DNA of 64,000 bases, from contig NC_092027.1 of NCBI RefSeq assembly GCF_042242105.1, positions 1,008,006 to 1,072,005 on the forward strand, written 5' to 3'. The first letter of the stretch is position 1, and every line of letters begins with the position of its first letter. The stretch comes from Pempheris klunzingeri (Eukaryota; Chordata; Actinopteri; Acropomatiformes; Pempheridae). The notes below the pieces were generated by a model. The model was not told the origin of the DNA. It ran no database searches and was given only the letters and a program-made list of their open reading frames with translations. Shown here piece by piece: positions 23,601 through 34,900 of this stretch. The position numbers were made by a program, and so were the translations under genes.

Positions 23601-26600
23601 TGAAGCAACAAGTAAAGGCAGTTTTAAAAAGTGGTATAAGAGCTGTAAAGAGTTTATTCTGGCCTGTGATAAAATATCTGTAAATGAATCAGTAAACATG
23701 CAGCTCAAAGCTTTGATAATAGTTATCAGTTAGTACTGATAAGATAAGATATTCCTTTATTAGTCTCACGACGGGGAAATGTACAATGTCACAGCAGACA
23801 GGAGGAGATATAATTAAAAAATATGTACAGCTATATAAATATATAGTTTACAGGGGGAATATTAAAAAATAAAGGGGAGATATTATGAAGTATTGCACAT
23901 TGTGTACATTGATATATCATAATAGAAACAGCAACAACAATAATAGTATTGTTAAAACACACACAGTGACAAAGTGCTTCATATATACAGTAAAATACAC
24001 ACAAGTTTAAGGACATAAACATTCCTACATACACACAAATACACTTTCTCATCTCTTGATTTTAATATTAATATAACAGCTAACTTCCTAAATAACTTCT
24101 GTGATCAGAGCGCTCTCAGTAAATATGTTGTCTGTATGTTGTCTGTGTGTACATTAGTCAGCTGTTGCTGTGGTAACAACCAGTGTGGATCCAAATAAAC
24201 ACTAAACAATATTTCAGAGTCAGAGGCAAAACCTGAACACACATTTATGAGTTCTTCATGAGAACATAGATTATGTGTGATGTCTCCCTCCGTGCTGGAC
24301 CTTCACACCTTTACAGTGAACGCCGGACTCCCTCCTTCTCTACAGATGAGTTCTACTGCACGGTCGGCTGCCATCCCACCCGCTGCACCGAGTTTGAGCA
24401 GAAAGGAGAGTCCCAGTACTTCTCAGGGCTGAGGGAGCTGGCAGCTGAGCACCGAGGGAAGGTGGTGGCCATCGGAGAGTGCGGACTAGGCGAGTGCTCG
24501 TGTTGCATTTGTGCACAAAACACAGCGACGAAGACAGAAATGATTCTTTTACGCACAACTAATGAGTGACTTACTGCTCATTTCCTCTCTTGAGTGTCTG
24601 TGCTGCAGCAGCACAAAGACAGTACAGTAAATACAGGTAAAAAAGCAAGAAATACATAAATGAGAAGTAAAGTATAACAATAATAATAAAAACATTCAAG
24701 GTGTAATAGACTAAACACCATATGTAGTGTAGTATAACAGGATGAGGAGTTTCAGCTATTATTATTGAATATATAACATAAGGTCTTTGTATTTATATGT
24801 ACAAATACAAATGTTTCTGTTGTGTATGTAGTGATCTGTTCAGTGTGTCGCTTCTCTTTGCTCCAGATTTTGACAGGTTGGAATTTTGCCCCAAAGAAAC
24901 TCAACTCAAGTAAGTTTATTTGTCTCCGTCCAATATTAAATCAATATTAAAGCTGCACGTAACATTAAATGTCCTTTGGCTCGCTGTGATGCTCGTCTCT
25001 GGTGTTTGTCCTGACTTTTACCGGATGATTCCTCTTTGACTCGATCAAACTCACACATACGCACAAGTTTATCTAATATTTAAAAATATCAACCAATAAT
25101 TCACCTATTTTTCACCCAATATTTTACCTTATCTTAATTATTTTACATAAATTGGGCCCAAATGTTTCACCAAAACACCGGCACTCTGATTCTGCAGTTC
25201 TTTAAGCATCACTCTTTCTACCGTCTCAGTGACTCCACCCGAGCTCATTCTTTCAGCACTAGTTGGAAATAAATACAGTATTGCAGTTAGCGGTTGATCC
25301 AAACTACTCGATTATTTGACAACTTGATCTAAGGAGACCGTTTCGACTGCCAATCTCATGAAAATGTGGTTATAAAACAAAGGGTCCGTCCATCTGGGCT
25401 GCATGGGGGCGCTGAATGTCTGAAGTGTCATAGAGTTGCTTGAGAAATGAATACTGCTGGTCTCTGAGGATCCATGTCTGCACCAGAAGAGATGAAGATC
25501 ACAAAGTCAACATGTAAACAAATGCAAGTTTTTAACTTCCGTGAATATTCTGTATCATACCAGAGCGTCTCAAGAGCTTCTACCTGAAACAGCCTTCATC
25601 TCTCCCTCTCTTTCCTCTCTCTGGTCTGAAACAGGTACTTTGAGAAGCAGTTTGACTTGGCAGAGGAGACCCAGCTGCCCATGTTCCTCCACTGCAGGAA
25701 CTCCCATCAGGAGTTTGTCGGTAGGTTTGTAAGACCTGCTCTGGGGCGTAATACTTTCACCTTGTCTGTTGATCCCGTTAGCGTGGAAGTGGTACGTCAG
25801 GACCTTCGTCTTGGACTCAAGGATGACCCCATTAGAGTTTGGTGGTTAAAAGTCACTGTGAACTCAAGAATTCATTCACTAATTATGACAAAAATGTACG
25901 ACTTCACTGTGACGTCATAATGTTCTGCAGCAACACTTTTCTTTTCCGGTTATTCATCACCATCAGTCAGGACCATGGCGGGGGGGGGCTGTGACCATAT
26001 ATCTCACATGTGGTCGGTTACTGAGCCGGTGACACTGATCTGGGAAACTGTGAGGAGGAATTTGTAGTTTAGATGAACTTTACTGATTATTCGTCTCTGT
26101 TTTTACAGACATCATGAAGAGAAATCGAGATCGATGTGTTGGAGGAGTGGTGAGGACATATTCATTTTATAACTTGTGTTATTGTTTTGCTACTGTAGGA
26201 GGAAATTTGAGGGGAAAATGAGCCTAATCGAAGTGAAAGGAACTGAAAAAGAGCTGAACACATCAGACATCAATCCAGATTAACAGATAAAAATGCACTG
26301 TGTTTTACGAGTTACGTAACTTGACGTTGTCTCTGAATCCTTGTGACTGAGATAATAATCATGAAGAAGCCTGATCTTCAGTGATTCCAGGTTACCAGAC
26401 ATTGGCTTAACGTTTGAAAGGCAGGAGCTCAGGTGGTTCACCTGAATGATGAGAATCACAGTGAAGACACTGAGGGAGGAAACGTGTATAAAGAGTGAAC
26501 ACAGAAATGGATGCAGTAGAGTCGCAGATGAGATCCAGCTGATTACTTCTGATCTTTTCTTTTCTTACAGGTGCACTCGTTTGATGGGACTGCAGAGGAC

Positions 26601-27083
26601 GCTGCTGCCCTCATCGACCTGGACCTCTACATTGGAATAAACGGATGGTGAGCGGCTGCTGCTGATCAGAGACGACCATAGACAACAGCTGTGGCGTCAA
26701 GCTCCTACGAACGTTTGGCTTGAAGCTCGTTCTTCTCGCAGCAGAATAAATAAGACAAAACTCTGCAGCTGCCAACGTTGATGATATGGAAGAGATAAAT
26801 GAGATTCAAGTGTTCATAATTTAAAGGTACATGTTCACACTGCTGCTGCAACTTTAACTGTGTTCATATTTGTCTGTATTTTTCAGTTCCTTGAAAACAG
26901 AGGCCAATGTTGAGGCCATGAAGTCTGTCCCCACTGAGAGACTCATGATAGAAACAGGTGAGCTGCAGCTGATGAAGGGGAAAAGAAATGATAATAGAAA
27001 TGTATGAGCATCTGGATGCTTGTTTCTAATTTAACTGTCCTGAAGCCAAACTGCTGACTTTCTTTAGAATGATAATGATAATA

Positions 27084-27115
<32 letters not shown>

Positions 27116-27860
27116 GTGAATAAGCTGCTCAACTTGTTCAAATTTCACTTTCCAAACATCAAAACAACATAGATTTTAACACAGATGATCCTAACTCAGG
27201 TTTGGGATGATTAGTCCGGCAGTTTCTGATGAGAGGATGAAAACAGGCTTTTTTTTAGAGCAGAAGAGCATCGGAGCAAAGATTAAGGAGACGTTAAAAT
27301 GATATGAAAATGAGAATTTGGACTCTCATTAACCTGATTGTTACAGTATATGAGTTTTATGCACCTGATTAGTGAGTGGAATTTGCAACCCACCTGCCAG
27401 TTTTGGTGATGATGGTCTTCCAGTTGTTTTGCAGCATGAACAGATTTCATTTGTTTTGGTAACTGAAGCTGTGTGTTTTATGGCGTCATCAGTATTACAG
27501 TTCTTTATGCATTAACAGCTTCCTGTTCCTTCCCAGATGCTCCATGGTGCGGTGTGAAGAACACACATGCAGGCTCCAAATATGTTAAAACCACATTCCC
27601 CACAAAGAAGAAATGGGAGGCAGGACACTGTCTGAAGGACAGGAATGAGCCCTGTCACATCATGTCAGTGAAGAAGTCTTTGTGGAGCTCTTTACATAAA
27701 TTCATCAGTTTGTTTTTTAATGACTAACGACTAGATTTCCCCCTCTGTGTCCTCCAGACAAGTTCTGGAGGTGATGGCGGCGGCGAGGGAGGAGGACCTG
27801 CTGGAGCTGGCCAACACCATCTACAACAACACCATCAAAGTCTTCTTCAGCTCCAGCTGA
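20645..27860 (+). CDS. tatdn1: TatD-family DNase domain protein 1, 12 exons, 297 aa
   Basis: Exons: 20645-20666, 21756-21821, 21904-21953, 23372-23435, 24346-24489, 24867-24909, 25635-25720, 26109-26149, 26571-26647, 26887-26957, 27537-27663, 27758-27860. They sum to 894 nt, 297 aa, the same length as I recall for human TATDN1. The TIM-barrel metallohydrolase motifs are in order: D8-x-G-x-N (in place of HxH), GECGLD (Glu112), FLHCRNSH (His149, His154), VHSF (His174) and TDAPW (Asp222). The family consists of metal-dependent 3'-5' exonucleases/endonucleases acting on DNA. Intron 5 starts with GC rather than GT. An in-frame ATG at 20591 would add 18 basic residues. The MAQ start at 20645 is preferred because it aligns with other vertebrate TATDN1 starts. 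Confidence 0.97.
21100..21575. repeat. Dispersed repeat related to the gctgcaactaa family
   Basis: Contains ggatcaatcaacaagttgat, cttgttcaagcttcctgaaa, attgattaattgagaaaata and ends gaattagttgcaccc. These pieces match from memory the very common fish repeat whose ends read GGGCTGCAACTAA. It lies in tatdn1 intron 1. Confidence 0.6.
22935..23200. repeat. Possible 3' end of a retroelement
   Basis: Runs of tgtattg units and a terminal taaataaatac followed by tandem taactaactaac look like the tail of a short or 5'-truncated retroelement. The family is not identified. It lies in tatdn1 intron 3. Confidence 0.3.
23449..23464. repeat. (AC)8 at 13 nt from the tatdn1 exon 4 donor
   Basis: The intron begins gtgacgatgacaa and then AC repeat. 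See the finding on donor-adjacent CA repeats. Confidence 0.9.
23732..23900 (-). mobile_element. 5'-truncated LINE 3' end, reverse orientation
   Basis: The plus strand reads gataagataagatattcctt then tagtctcacgacggggaaat. On the minus strand this is the end of a non-LTR retrotransposon: untranslated tail, AATAAAGG, then tandem ATCTT/ATCTTATC. A short tandem tail of this kind is typical of fish L2/CR1-type LINEs. It carries no reverse transcriptase. Confidence 0.55.
25800..25930. repeat. Dispersed fish repeat fragment
   Basis: ggtggttaaaagtcactgtg, actcaagaattcattcacta and aattatgacaaaaatgt resemble a repeat seen from memory in many fish introns. It lies in tatdn1 intron 7. Confidence 0.45.
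27067..27115. repeat. (AAT)n microsatellite
   Basis: ATA/ATT-rich tract with about nine pure AAT units, in tatdn1 intron 10. Confidence 0.85.
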
Positions 27861-28009
27861 TGAAGAACCACACCTTCAGGACGCTGACTGACTGACAGAC
27901 GGGGCCTTATTTTACTGATGAAGACCTGACGGAGGCTCCTTCATCAATGCCTGTGCTTCGCTTTGCTAAATATGAAAAGTCAAATATTGTCCCATCTGTT
28001 TTCCCCTGA

Positions 28010-28015
28010 AATAAA
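28010..28015 (+). terminator. tatdn1 poly(A) signal
   Basis: AATAAA 150 nt after the stop codon, followed by a T-rich stretch. Confidence 0.75.
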
Positions 28016-28029
28016 GAATGACATTTTTA

Positions 28030-28560
28030 TGGGTTTGTCTTTGGTGCTGTAACTGTTGTCTGTGTTTGTTTACCTGTAAATTAAGTTCCTTAAGCAGAAG
28101 GTCTGCCTCACTTTCTCTATTTTATTTTAACTTAATTGCTTTGCTTCTCTTTAAACGTATTTACACAATACATCATGTTTAACTCTTAGGAAGCTTTTAA
28201 CAAGTTAATAAGTACTGTCTACATGAATATATTAAGTCTTGTTTAACTTAATAAAAACACAAACAGAAATGAATATGTTAAAGTTGCATATCAACAACAA
28301 CTTGAGTGTGGGCTCTTTATGTTCAGCTGTACACAGAACAGAGGAGTGTTAACATGTTTGTTGAATTACAGACAAAGAACATTAATGTCTCTGTAAAAAG
28401 CTTTTTGCTTCTAAACTTAAATTACAGATATGTGTTGATGTAAGAACAAGAGTGTTAAACCGCAGATTGAAACTGTAAATCTAAAAAGAAAGAAAACAAG
28501 AACTAAAAACGAAAATATAATAATAGCAGATTTTCGTTTTAACCAAAACGTGTACGTTTG
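28030..28560. other. Spacer between tatdn1 and rnf139
   Basis: AT-rich, no ORF or repeat ends seen. GC content rises sharply at about 28560, where the rnf139 promoter begins. Confidence 0.5.
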
Positions 28561-28991
28561 TGAAACGTCTTACGTCAGCTGCCACACCCTCTGACGCTGG
28601 ACGTCACGTCAACTTACGTCGGAACCAACAGCCTAGCAACTTCTGCGGTCTCCCTGAAGCGATGAGAGCTCGGAAATGACTGGTTCAGATATATCCTGAG
28701 ACTTTTCCTGACACTGGCCGAGGCGGGACCGGAGGAGAAGCCTACCGTGTGGCGGCTGGTGGCGACAACAGTCCGGATGGGAGCATCCCGACATTAAACG
28801 GAAGAATAAGGAGCAACAGGAGGTTGAGCTGGGCGGACATGGCGGACGGCAGCAGGTTCCCAGCTGGGAAATAAACCCCAGGCAAAGCGAAACCGAGGAC
28901 GAGAGGCGGCTGCTGGGGGACTTTAACTCATTTTAATGTTATATGGGTAGCCGGGGCTCCCCAGGACTGTAAGCCCCTCCACTGTAGCCGC
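28560..28991 (+). promoter_or_regulatory. rnf139: rnf139 promoter and 5' UTR with clustered ACGTC elements
   Basis: Between 28565 and 28620 ACGTC occurs five times (28565, 28572, 28601, 28606, 28616), including TTACGTCAG and GACGTCACGTCA. These are CRE/ATF-type half sites. The following 370 bp are GC- and CpG-rich, as expected for a TATA-less vertebrate promoter and leader. Confidence 0.7.
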
Positions 28992-31900
28992 ATGGCGTCC
29001 ACTCAAGCCCGGCTAGGCCAGCAGGCCTTGGCGGTGCTGGATGTGGCTTTGCGAGTTCCCTGCATCTTTATTATCGACGCCATTTTTAACTCGTACTACG
29101 ACCCTGGTTCGGGATGGGCCGGTGCCACGGGGAAGGTGCTGGTCCGAGTCATGGGTAAGAATCTGAAGGTGCTCAGTCCAGAGCCTGACAACAACAACAC
29201 ACCGCTAACTGACAGCTAGCTAGCTAGCTAGCTGACGCCGCGTTAGCCGTGACGTTATGTGGAGCCGTGTCACCTGTCAGACCGGCGAAAGCCGATTTAA
29301 GCAGCAGCAGTGGTGTCAATACAAGCCAGATTTGTCGGACATGGTGCTTAACTAGTCTGCCTTAAAGCTGATTCAGTCAGATTTGAAGTCAGCAAGTCGT
29401 CATGTCGCTAGCTAACCTTCAGTCTCAGGTATTTTGATCACAGGTGTCGTGTCAAATTCAGTGTCCTCACCGGAAGTCCTCAAAGTCACTGTGGGGGACA
29501 TTTCGGCTGTGCTTCTTTATCCCCACTAACTTTGTCTGAAAAGGTGTTTTCTTGTTTGAACTGATATCTGAACGCTGCACAGGACTTGGGGACAGAATAA
29601 CCACAAAGGCTGCAACTAACTTATTTCATGTAATAGCTGATTAACAGATCGGCCAGTAAACTGTCAGGAAGTAGTGGAAAAAAATCCCAAAGTCCATCTG
29701 ATTTAGCAAAAGCTGACTTATTTAATCACCTGGTGTTGTCTGACCAGCAGCCCAAAACCCAACTGCATTAACTTTCTGTTCCTAAAAGGAAAACAGAACC
29801 AAACTTTTAGATTTTTACAGTCTGCTCCTCCTTCAGTTTACTCCTCGTCCTCATGACGGCTCATTTGAAAAACCATTTTTACTGTTCACATGATTCATGA
29901 CATCGCTTCAGCCGCTCATGTCCACAGTAATCACAGCTGTTTTTATTCTCTTAAAGCTGCTCTCTGTGGTGTCTTTAGCAGAAAACACTGCACACAGACA
30001 AACAACCAGCAGGTTACATAACTGTTTGTACAGTTTGTAGACCTTTGGGCAAAGTCCCGTCAGCGTTGGCCAAGAGCTCAGGGTTCGGAGAGGCAGGGGG
30101 CCAAGTTAGGTGCCTTTTTATAAAGTGGGTCAGCCAACAGGCTCATGTTTCCTCAACCCACAATTCCTCAGGTTTAACACCAGCAAATAAACATAGAAAC
30201 GCTTACTGAAATGAAACTCAAACACTTAGTGCCTCAGAGAAGAGCCTAGATGTGATTTAGGAATCAAAACGTGAACAATAATATTTAAATAAAATGAAGA
30301 CATCATACATTAACTATCATAAGCCCATTTAGTCAATGAGTCCTTTGCTAAGCCGTTCCAAGGTCAACAAAAGCTTCTCAGTTAGAGATAAACACTTTTA
30401 GAGGCCCGAGGTCAATGCAAATAAAGGTTGTGGAGAAAGGTGGGTGAAAATGCAACGGTCAGCTCCAGTCTGCTGACTTTACCTGCCTAAACTACATCAC
30501 CTGTAACACCTGTAATGTTTTATTGCCGCTGCTATCAAGAGGTTTTAATAGGCTGCTCAGGCACAGCTAATGTTACAGCTGTTATAAAAATGTAAGCACG
30601 CATCTCATTAACCATTTTGGAGAATCATGAACAGCTATCTTATCGTACTATTCAAACCAACCAGACTCCATTGACAGAAACAGTCATTTTACCTGGCAGA
30701 CACGGGAGCTGCTGGTCTACTGCTGCTTAAGTTGTTTGCATCATTCTGTACTACACAAATATTTTGTTGGATCCAAACTAACCCTTTAAAATACCAGAGT
30801 CACACGATAACACTAACAAAGTAACAGACGGAGACAGAGACAGACCAGAAAGCCTCGTGTAAAAAAACATTGTTTTTCCTATGGAGTCTGGGGGCTTTGA
30901 CGAGAGCGATACGACAGCAGTTCCTTACATGTCTTCCTCAGAAGGGATCATTTCTTTGAGGCAATAATATAGAATAATACGCACCTAACACTTGGGTGTT
31001 AAGTGTGTGGGTGTACATTTGCCCTAAAGGATTACATTAAAGCCACTGCAGCTTGTTCGCTGCCCATTCTCAGCTGCTGGCAGAGGCGATCTACTGCACC
31101 AGTTCCAAACGTTTTGGTACCTACCGGTCATTTAGACAACAAAATATGCAAAAAAAAAGCTTTGATATAAGATTTATAAAGAGCTGCTTTATTTACTTTT
31201 GCAAAAGCCTGCACAGAAAATGTACAGCAAAGTAACAGGATAATAATAATGCACATGGTGCAGGACATACTGTGCCAGTACAACAAACTGATGAACAAAT
31301 ATTAGGACATAACTTATTATGGCGTCGTCATCGTGATACTACTACGGTGAAATGCAAAGGGCTGCTTGACTGGTTTAACTCAAGTGCACACACACACACA
31401 CACACACACAATAGCTGTATGTTATGTGGACTGTGGACCACATTCCTTTCACATGGAGGACTCGTGCTCAATTCATCCCTTTAGTTTTGTGTGCTTGCAG
31501 TGTTTTGTCTCATGACAGCTCATTTTTCACTGGGACTGGCCAGAGCTTTTCGTCTTTGTGCATCGTACCGCACACCCACGACACCGACTGGGGGTTGTTT
31601 GATAAAATGTTTGACTATTTAAACTGCTTTGGCCTGGTGCTTTCCTGTCACTGTTGTCCAGATTGTAGCCTGTTTCCTCCTAATAGTGTGTTTGGCACTC
31701 TCTCTCACACACCTGAAAACATTTGAAGTTGTATTATCAGATTTATCGCAGCGAGCTTCCAGTCAGACATCGTTACCAGCTACAGTCAGCAGATGTCTCC
31801 TGTTCACTTTCTAGTCTGTGTTATAGGAACATTTCCGTCATTCTGGTGTTCATCTTTGCTACCTGTTGTGTCCCAGGTGTCCTCATCTCCAGCGTGGTGC

Positions 31901-34900
31901 TGCTGCTCTCCCAGAAAGCCTTGTTCAAGTTCTACACCCTCTTTTTTGCTGTTCTCCTCGGCATGGCGGCGGTCCTCTTTAACTACTACGCCACCTCCCA
32001 CATAGACTTCTACAGCGCCTACTACAAAGCTGCGCTGGGGTTCAGGTTGCTGCCCAGAAACGGGCCGACGCTGTGGCTGGGCATGGCTGCGGTTCAGCTG
32101 GTTTTTGGCGTGGGCTACGTGTTCCTGCTCAACCTCCAGTCGGTGTTCGCCGCGCTGGTGGTCCTGGACATCATGATCCCTTTGTGGGGGCTGATGATTG
32201 AGCTGCCGGCAGACGTCAGGCAGCTGGTGGCTGTGTTCTCGGGCCTGGCGCTGGCTCTCAACACGGCCGTGTGCCTCGCCATGAGGCTCAAATGGTTTTA
32301 CTACTCATGCCGGTATGTCTACCTGCTCGTTCGGCACATGTACAGGATCTACGGGCTTCAGCTGCTGCTGGAGGACACATGGAAGAGGATCAGATTCCCT
32401 GATGTGCTGCGGGTGTTCTGGCTGACCCGGGTCACTGCCCAGGCGCTGATCCTGGTCTACGTGGTGCGGGCGGTGAGGAGGGAGAGTGGAGACGCCACAG
32501 GCGGGGCCACAGATGGGAGCTCCGACTCACAGGTAAGATCAGAACTGTTCAGTCTGCGTTTAATCAGGGAATCTGCCTTTAAAAGTACTGAAGTCACTTC
32601 CTTCAAAAACAGCCTTACTCTTAAGCTTCATTCACAAAGGGGTTGAACTTTTTTACCTGCTTTAGACAGAAACATCTGGAATACGTATGTATGTGGTTAC
32701 AAGCTGGTGGGAGACGTTACACGTTCTTTAACACACAATAACACAAAGAAACTAACTGATGGAGGCTGCAGTAGACCAGCTGCTGCTTTAGTGAATGTAG
32801 TCTGGTGTGTGTGCTGTTTGTGGTTAAACCAAAAGGATCTTCCAGGTCTCTCTCTGTAGGGATCCTTTCCATGATGCTGTCACACACTTAGAATAACACT
32901 CTGAGCCTGTCAGTGGATCAAACAAGCTCTTCTAGTGGACCTACTGTGATCAGGTTTCTGTCTCCTTGTTGGTCTGTCTGTAGAGAGTAAAGGGGGTTAA
33001 AGTTATGGTGACTGCTCCATTTTCAGGGTTACCTGCTGAGCTGGGACGTGTTCTGGGATCTAACCAGTAACCTGATCATCTCTGGCTGCGACTCCACGCT
33101 CACTGTGCTGGGGATGAGCGCCGTTATCTCTTCAGTCGCACACTACCTTGGCCTCAGCATCCTGGCCTTCATAGGTACGACGTGTCTGTGTGTGTGTGTG
33201 TGGCACAACAACTATGCTGTACACACCTGGCTGTAAGAAAGCTCCTGGATTTGAGTGTTTTGCCTCATTTTGACCGTTCAGGTTCGACGGAGGAGGAGGA
33301 CAAGCGGTTGGGCTTCGTGGCTCCGGTCCTGTTTTTCATCCTGGCTCTGCAGACCGGCCTCAGCAGCCTGGACCCTGAGGAACGCCTGGTATGTCCCAGC
33401 AGGACTCCTGCCTTCAGCTGGCAGCTGATTCACACACTGATTACGAGTGTTGGTGATGGATTTAGAAAGGACGAGGTTGGGTCGTTACAGATTACAAAAA
33501 ATAAAAGTACTATCCGCCTATAATCAGCCCAGATAACATCACATTTAGATTATAGTTACATCATCAAGGATTACTTCAGGACAGTTTTGGTTACGCCTTT
33601 GAAACATGAGGTACAGAGTTTTTAGACTACAGACAAAAAGCTGCAACACAAACTTGAAAGATTTCTATTCGTGCACGTACAGCTGTAAATGTCAGCGATG
33701 TCACGATACCAAAAACTCGAGGTAGAATATTACAACGATGAAAACAACATAGTACGATATTTATCCTGATATTTTTAGAAGAAACAGTGAGGAGAAATGT
33801 TCGACGGTTCTGACTGCAACATTTCTCAAAATAAAAATGGACATATTGTCAATAAGAATAATTTTTCCTCCTTGACATTTTAGTTGTGCTTCCTTTGGAA
33901 TAAATGACTCACGCAGTGAGGCAGAGTCAGTACTGTGACATCAGAAGCCTCCTCTGATCTGATCCTTTCTAGTGTACGTTGCTCTGGGCTCTTTTTTTAC
34001 CTGCATTGATTGTATCAGGTGTTCAAATGTATTTTGCACCCCTCCATGCCATTAATCGTCAGTGCCCTGACTGTGTCTGTGTATTTGAGTGTATATTATA
34101 GACACCAGTGAGATGACGGAGAACAAACGCCCCCGGCTGGACTCAAACCAAGAATCTTGTTTTTAATTCTCGCCATCTTAACCCCTAAGCCAAGAGAGCT
34201 TAAAGTCTTATTTTTACTTCTAATTGGCATTAAATAGGTCTTAACCTGCCTTAAGTCTAAATTAATGAAACTTGCTGACACCTTGAACTGATTTTGTGGA
34301 AAACCTCCTGTTTATTTACTGATATATTAATTATTATGCAGAGGTTATGGTGTGACATCATGTGTATGTCTGTGACTCTCTGTGGTCTGAAGGTCCGCCT
34401 GAGCCGGAACATGTGCCTTCTGCTGACGGCCATCCTGCACTTCATCCACGGCATGACCGACCCCGTCCTCATGTCCCTGAGCGCCTCCCACGTCTCGTCT
34501 TTCCGCCGCCATTTCCCCGTCCTGCTGGTGTCCCTGGCCCTCTTCGTGCTCCCCGTGGTGCTCAGCTACGCCCTCTGGCACCACTACGCCCTCAACACCT
34601 GGCTGTTCGCCGTCACCGCCTTCTGCGTGGAGCTCTGCCTCAAGGTGAGGATGGACAAGTTTACGCACTGATGCTGTCGTGTTAATAAGAGTCATTATCA
34701 ACGCCCCTGCTTGTGGTGTTTAGGATTTAGGTTCATGAGATGTGACGTTATGTTACCTGCACGCCAGCTCGTTTGACATGGTGCGAGAACTCTTTTGGTG
34801 TCCGTGTTTCCAGCATCGATCCAGAAGCTCCAAGCTTATCGTGTGTGTGACTTATCATGTCGTAACCACGAGTTCCATTCCATCCATTGAAGGCAGCATC

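Larger units (their letters stand above)
29155..31876 (+). other. rnf139 intron 1
   Basis: Starts with a short gctagctagc tract (29215-29232). It contains a gctgcaactaa-type repeat, a foldback MITE fragment, and a CA array at 31388-31411. No coding exon is supported. Confidence 0.6.

Noticed and set aside
31423-31814. Frames just upstream of rnf139 exon 2 as an extra exon
   Set aside because: The open frame runs through the intron into exon 2 by chance. The acceptor at 31875-31876 and the conserved G|GVLISS join show that the exon begins at 31877.
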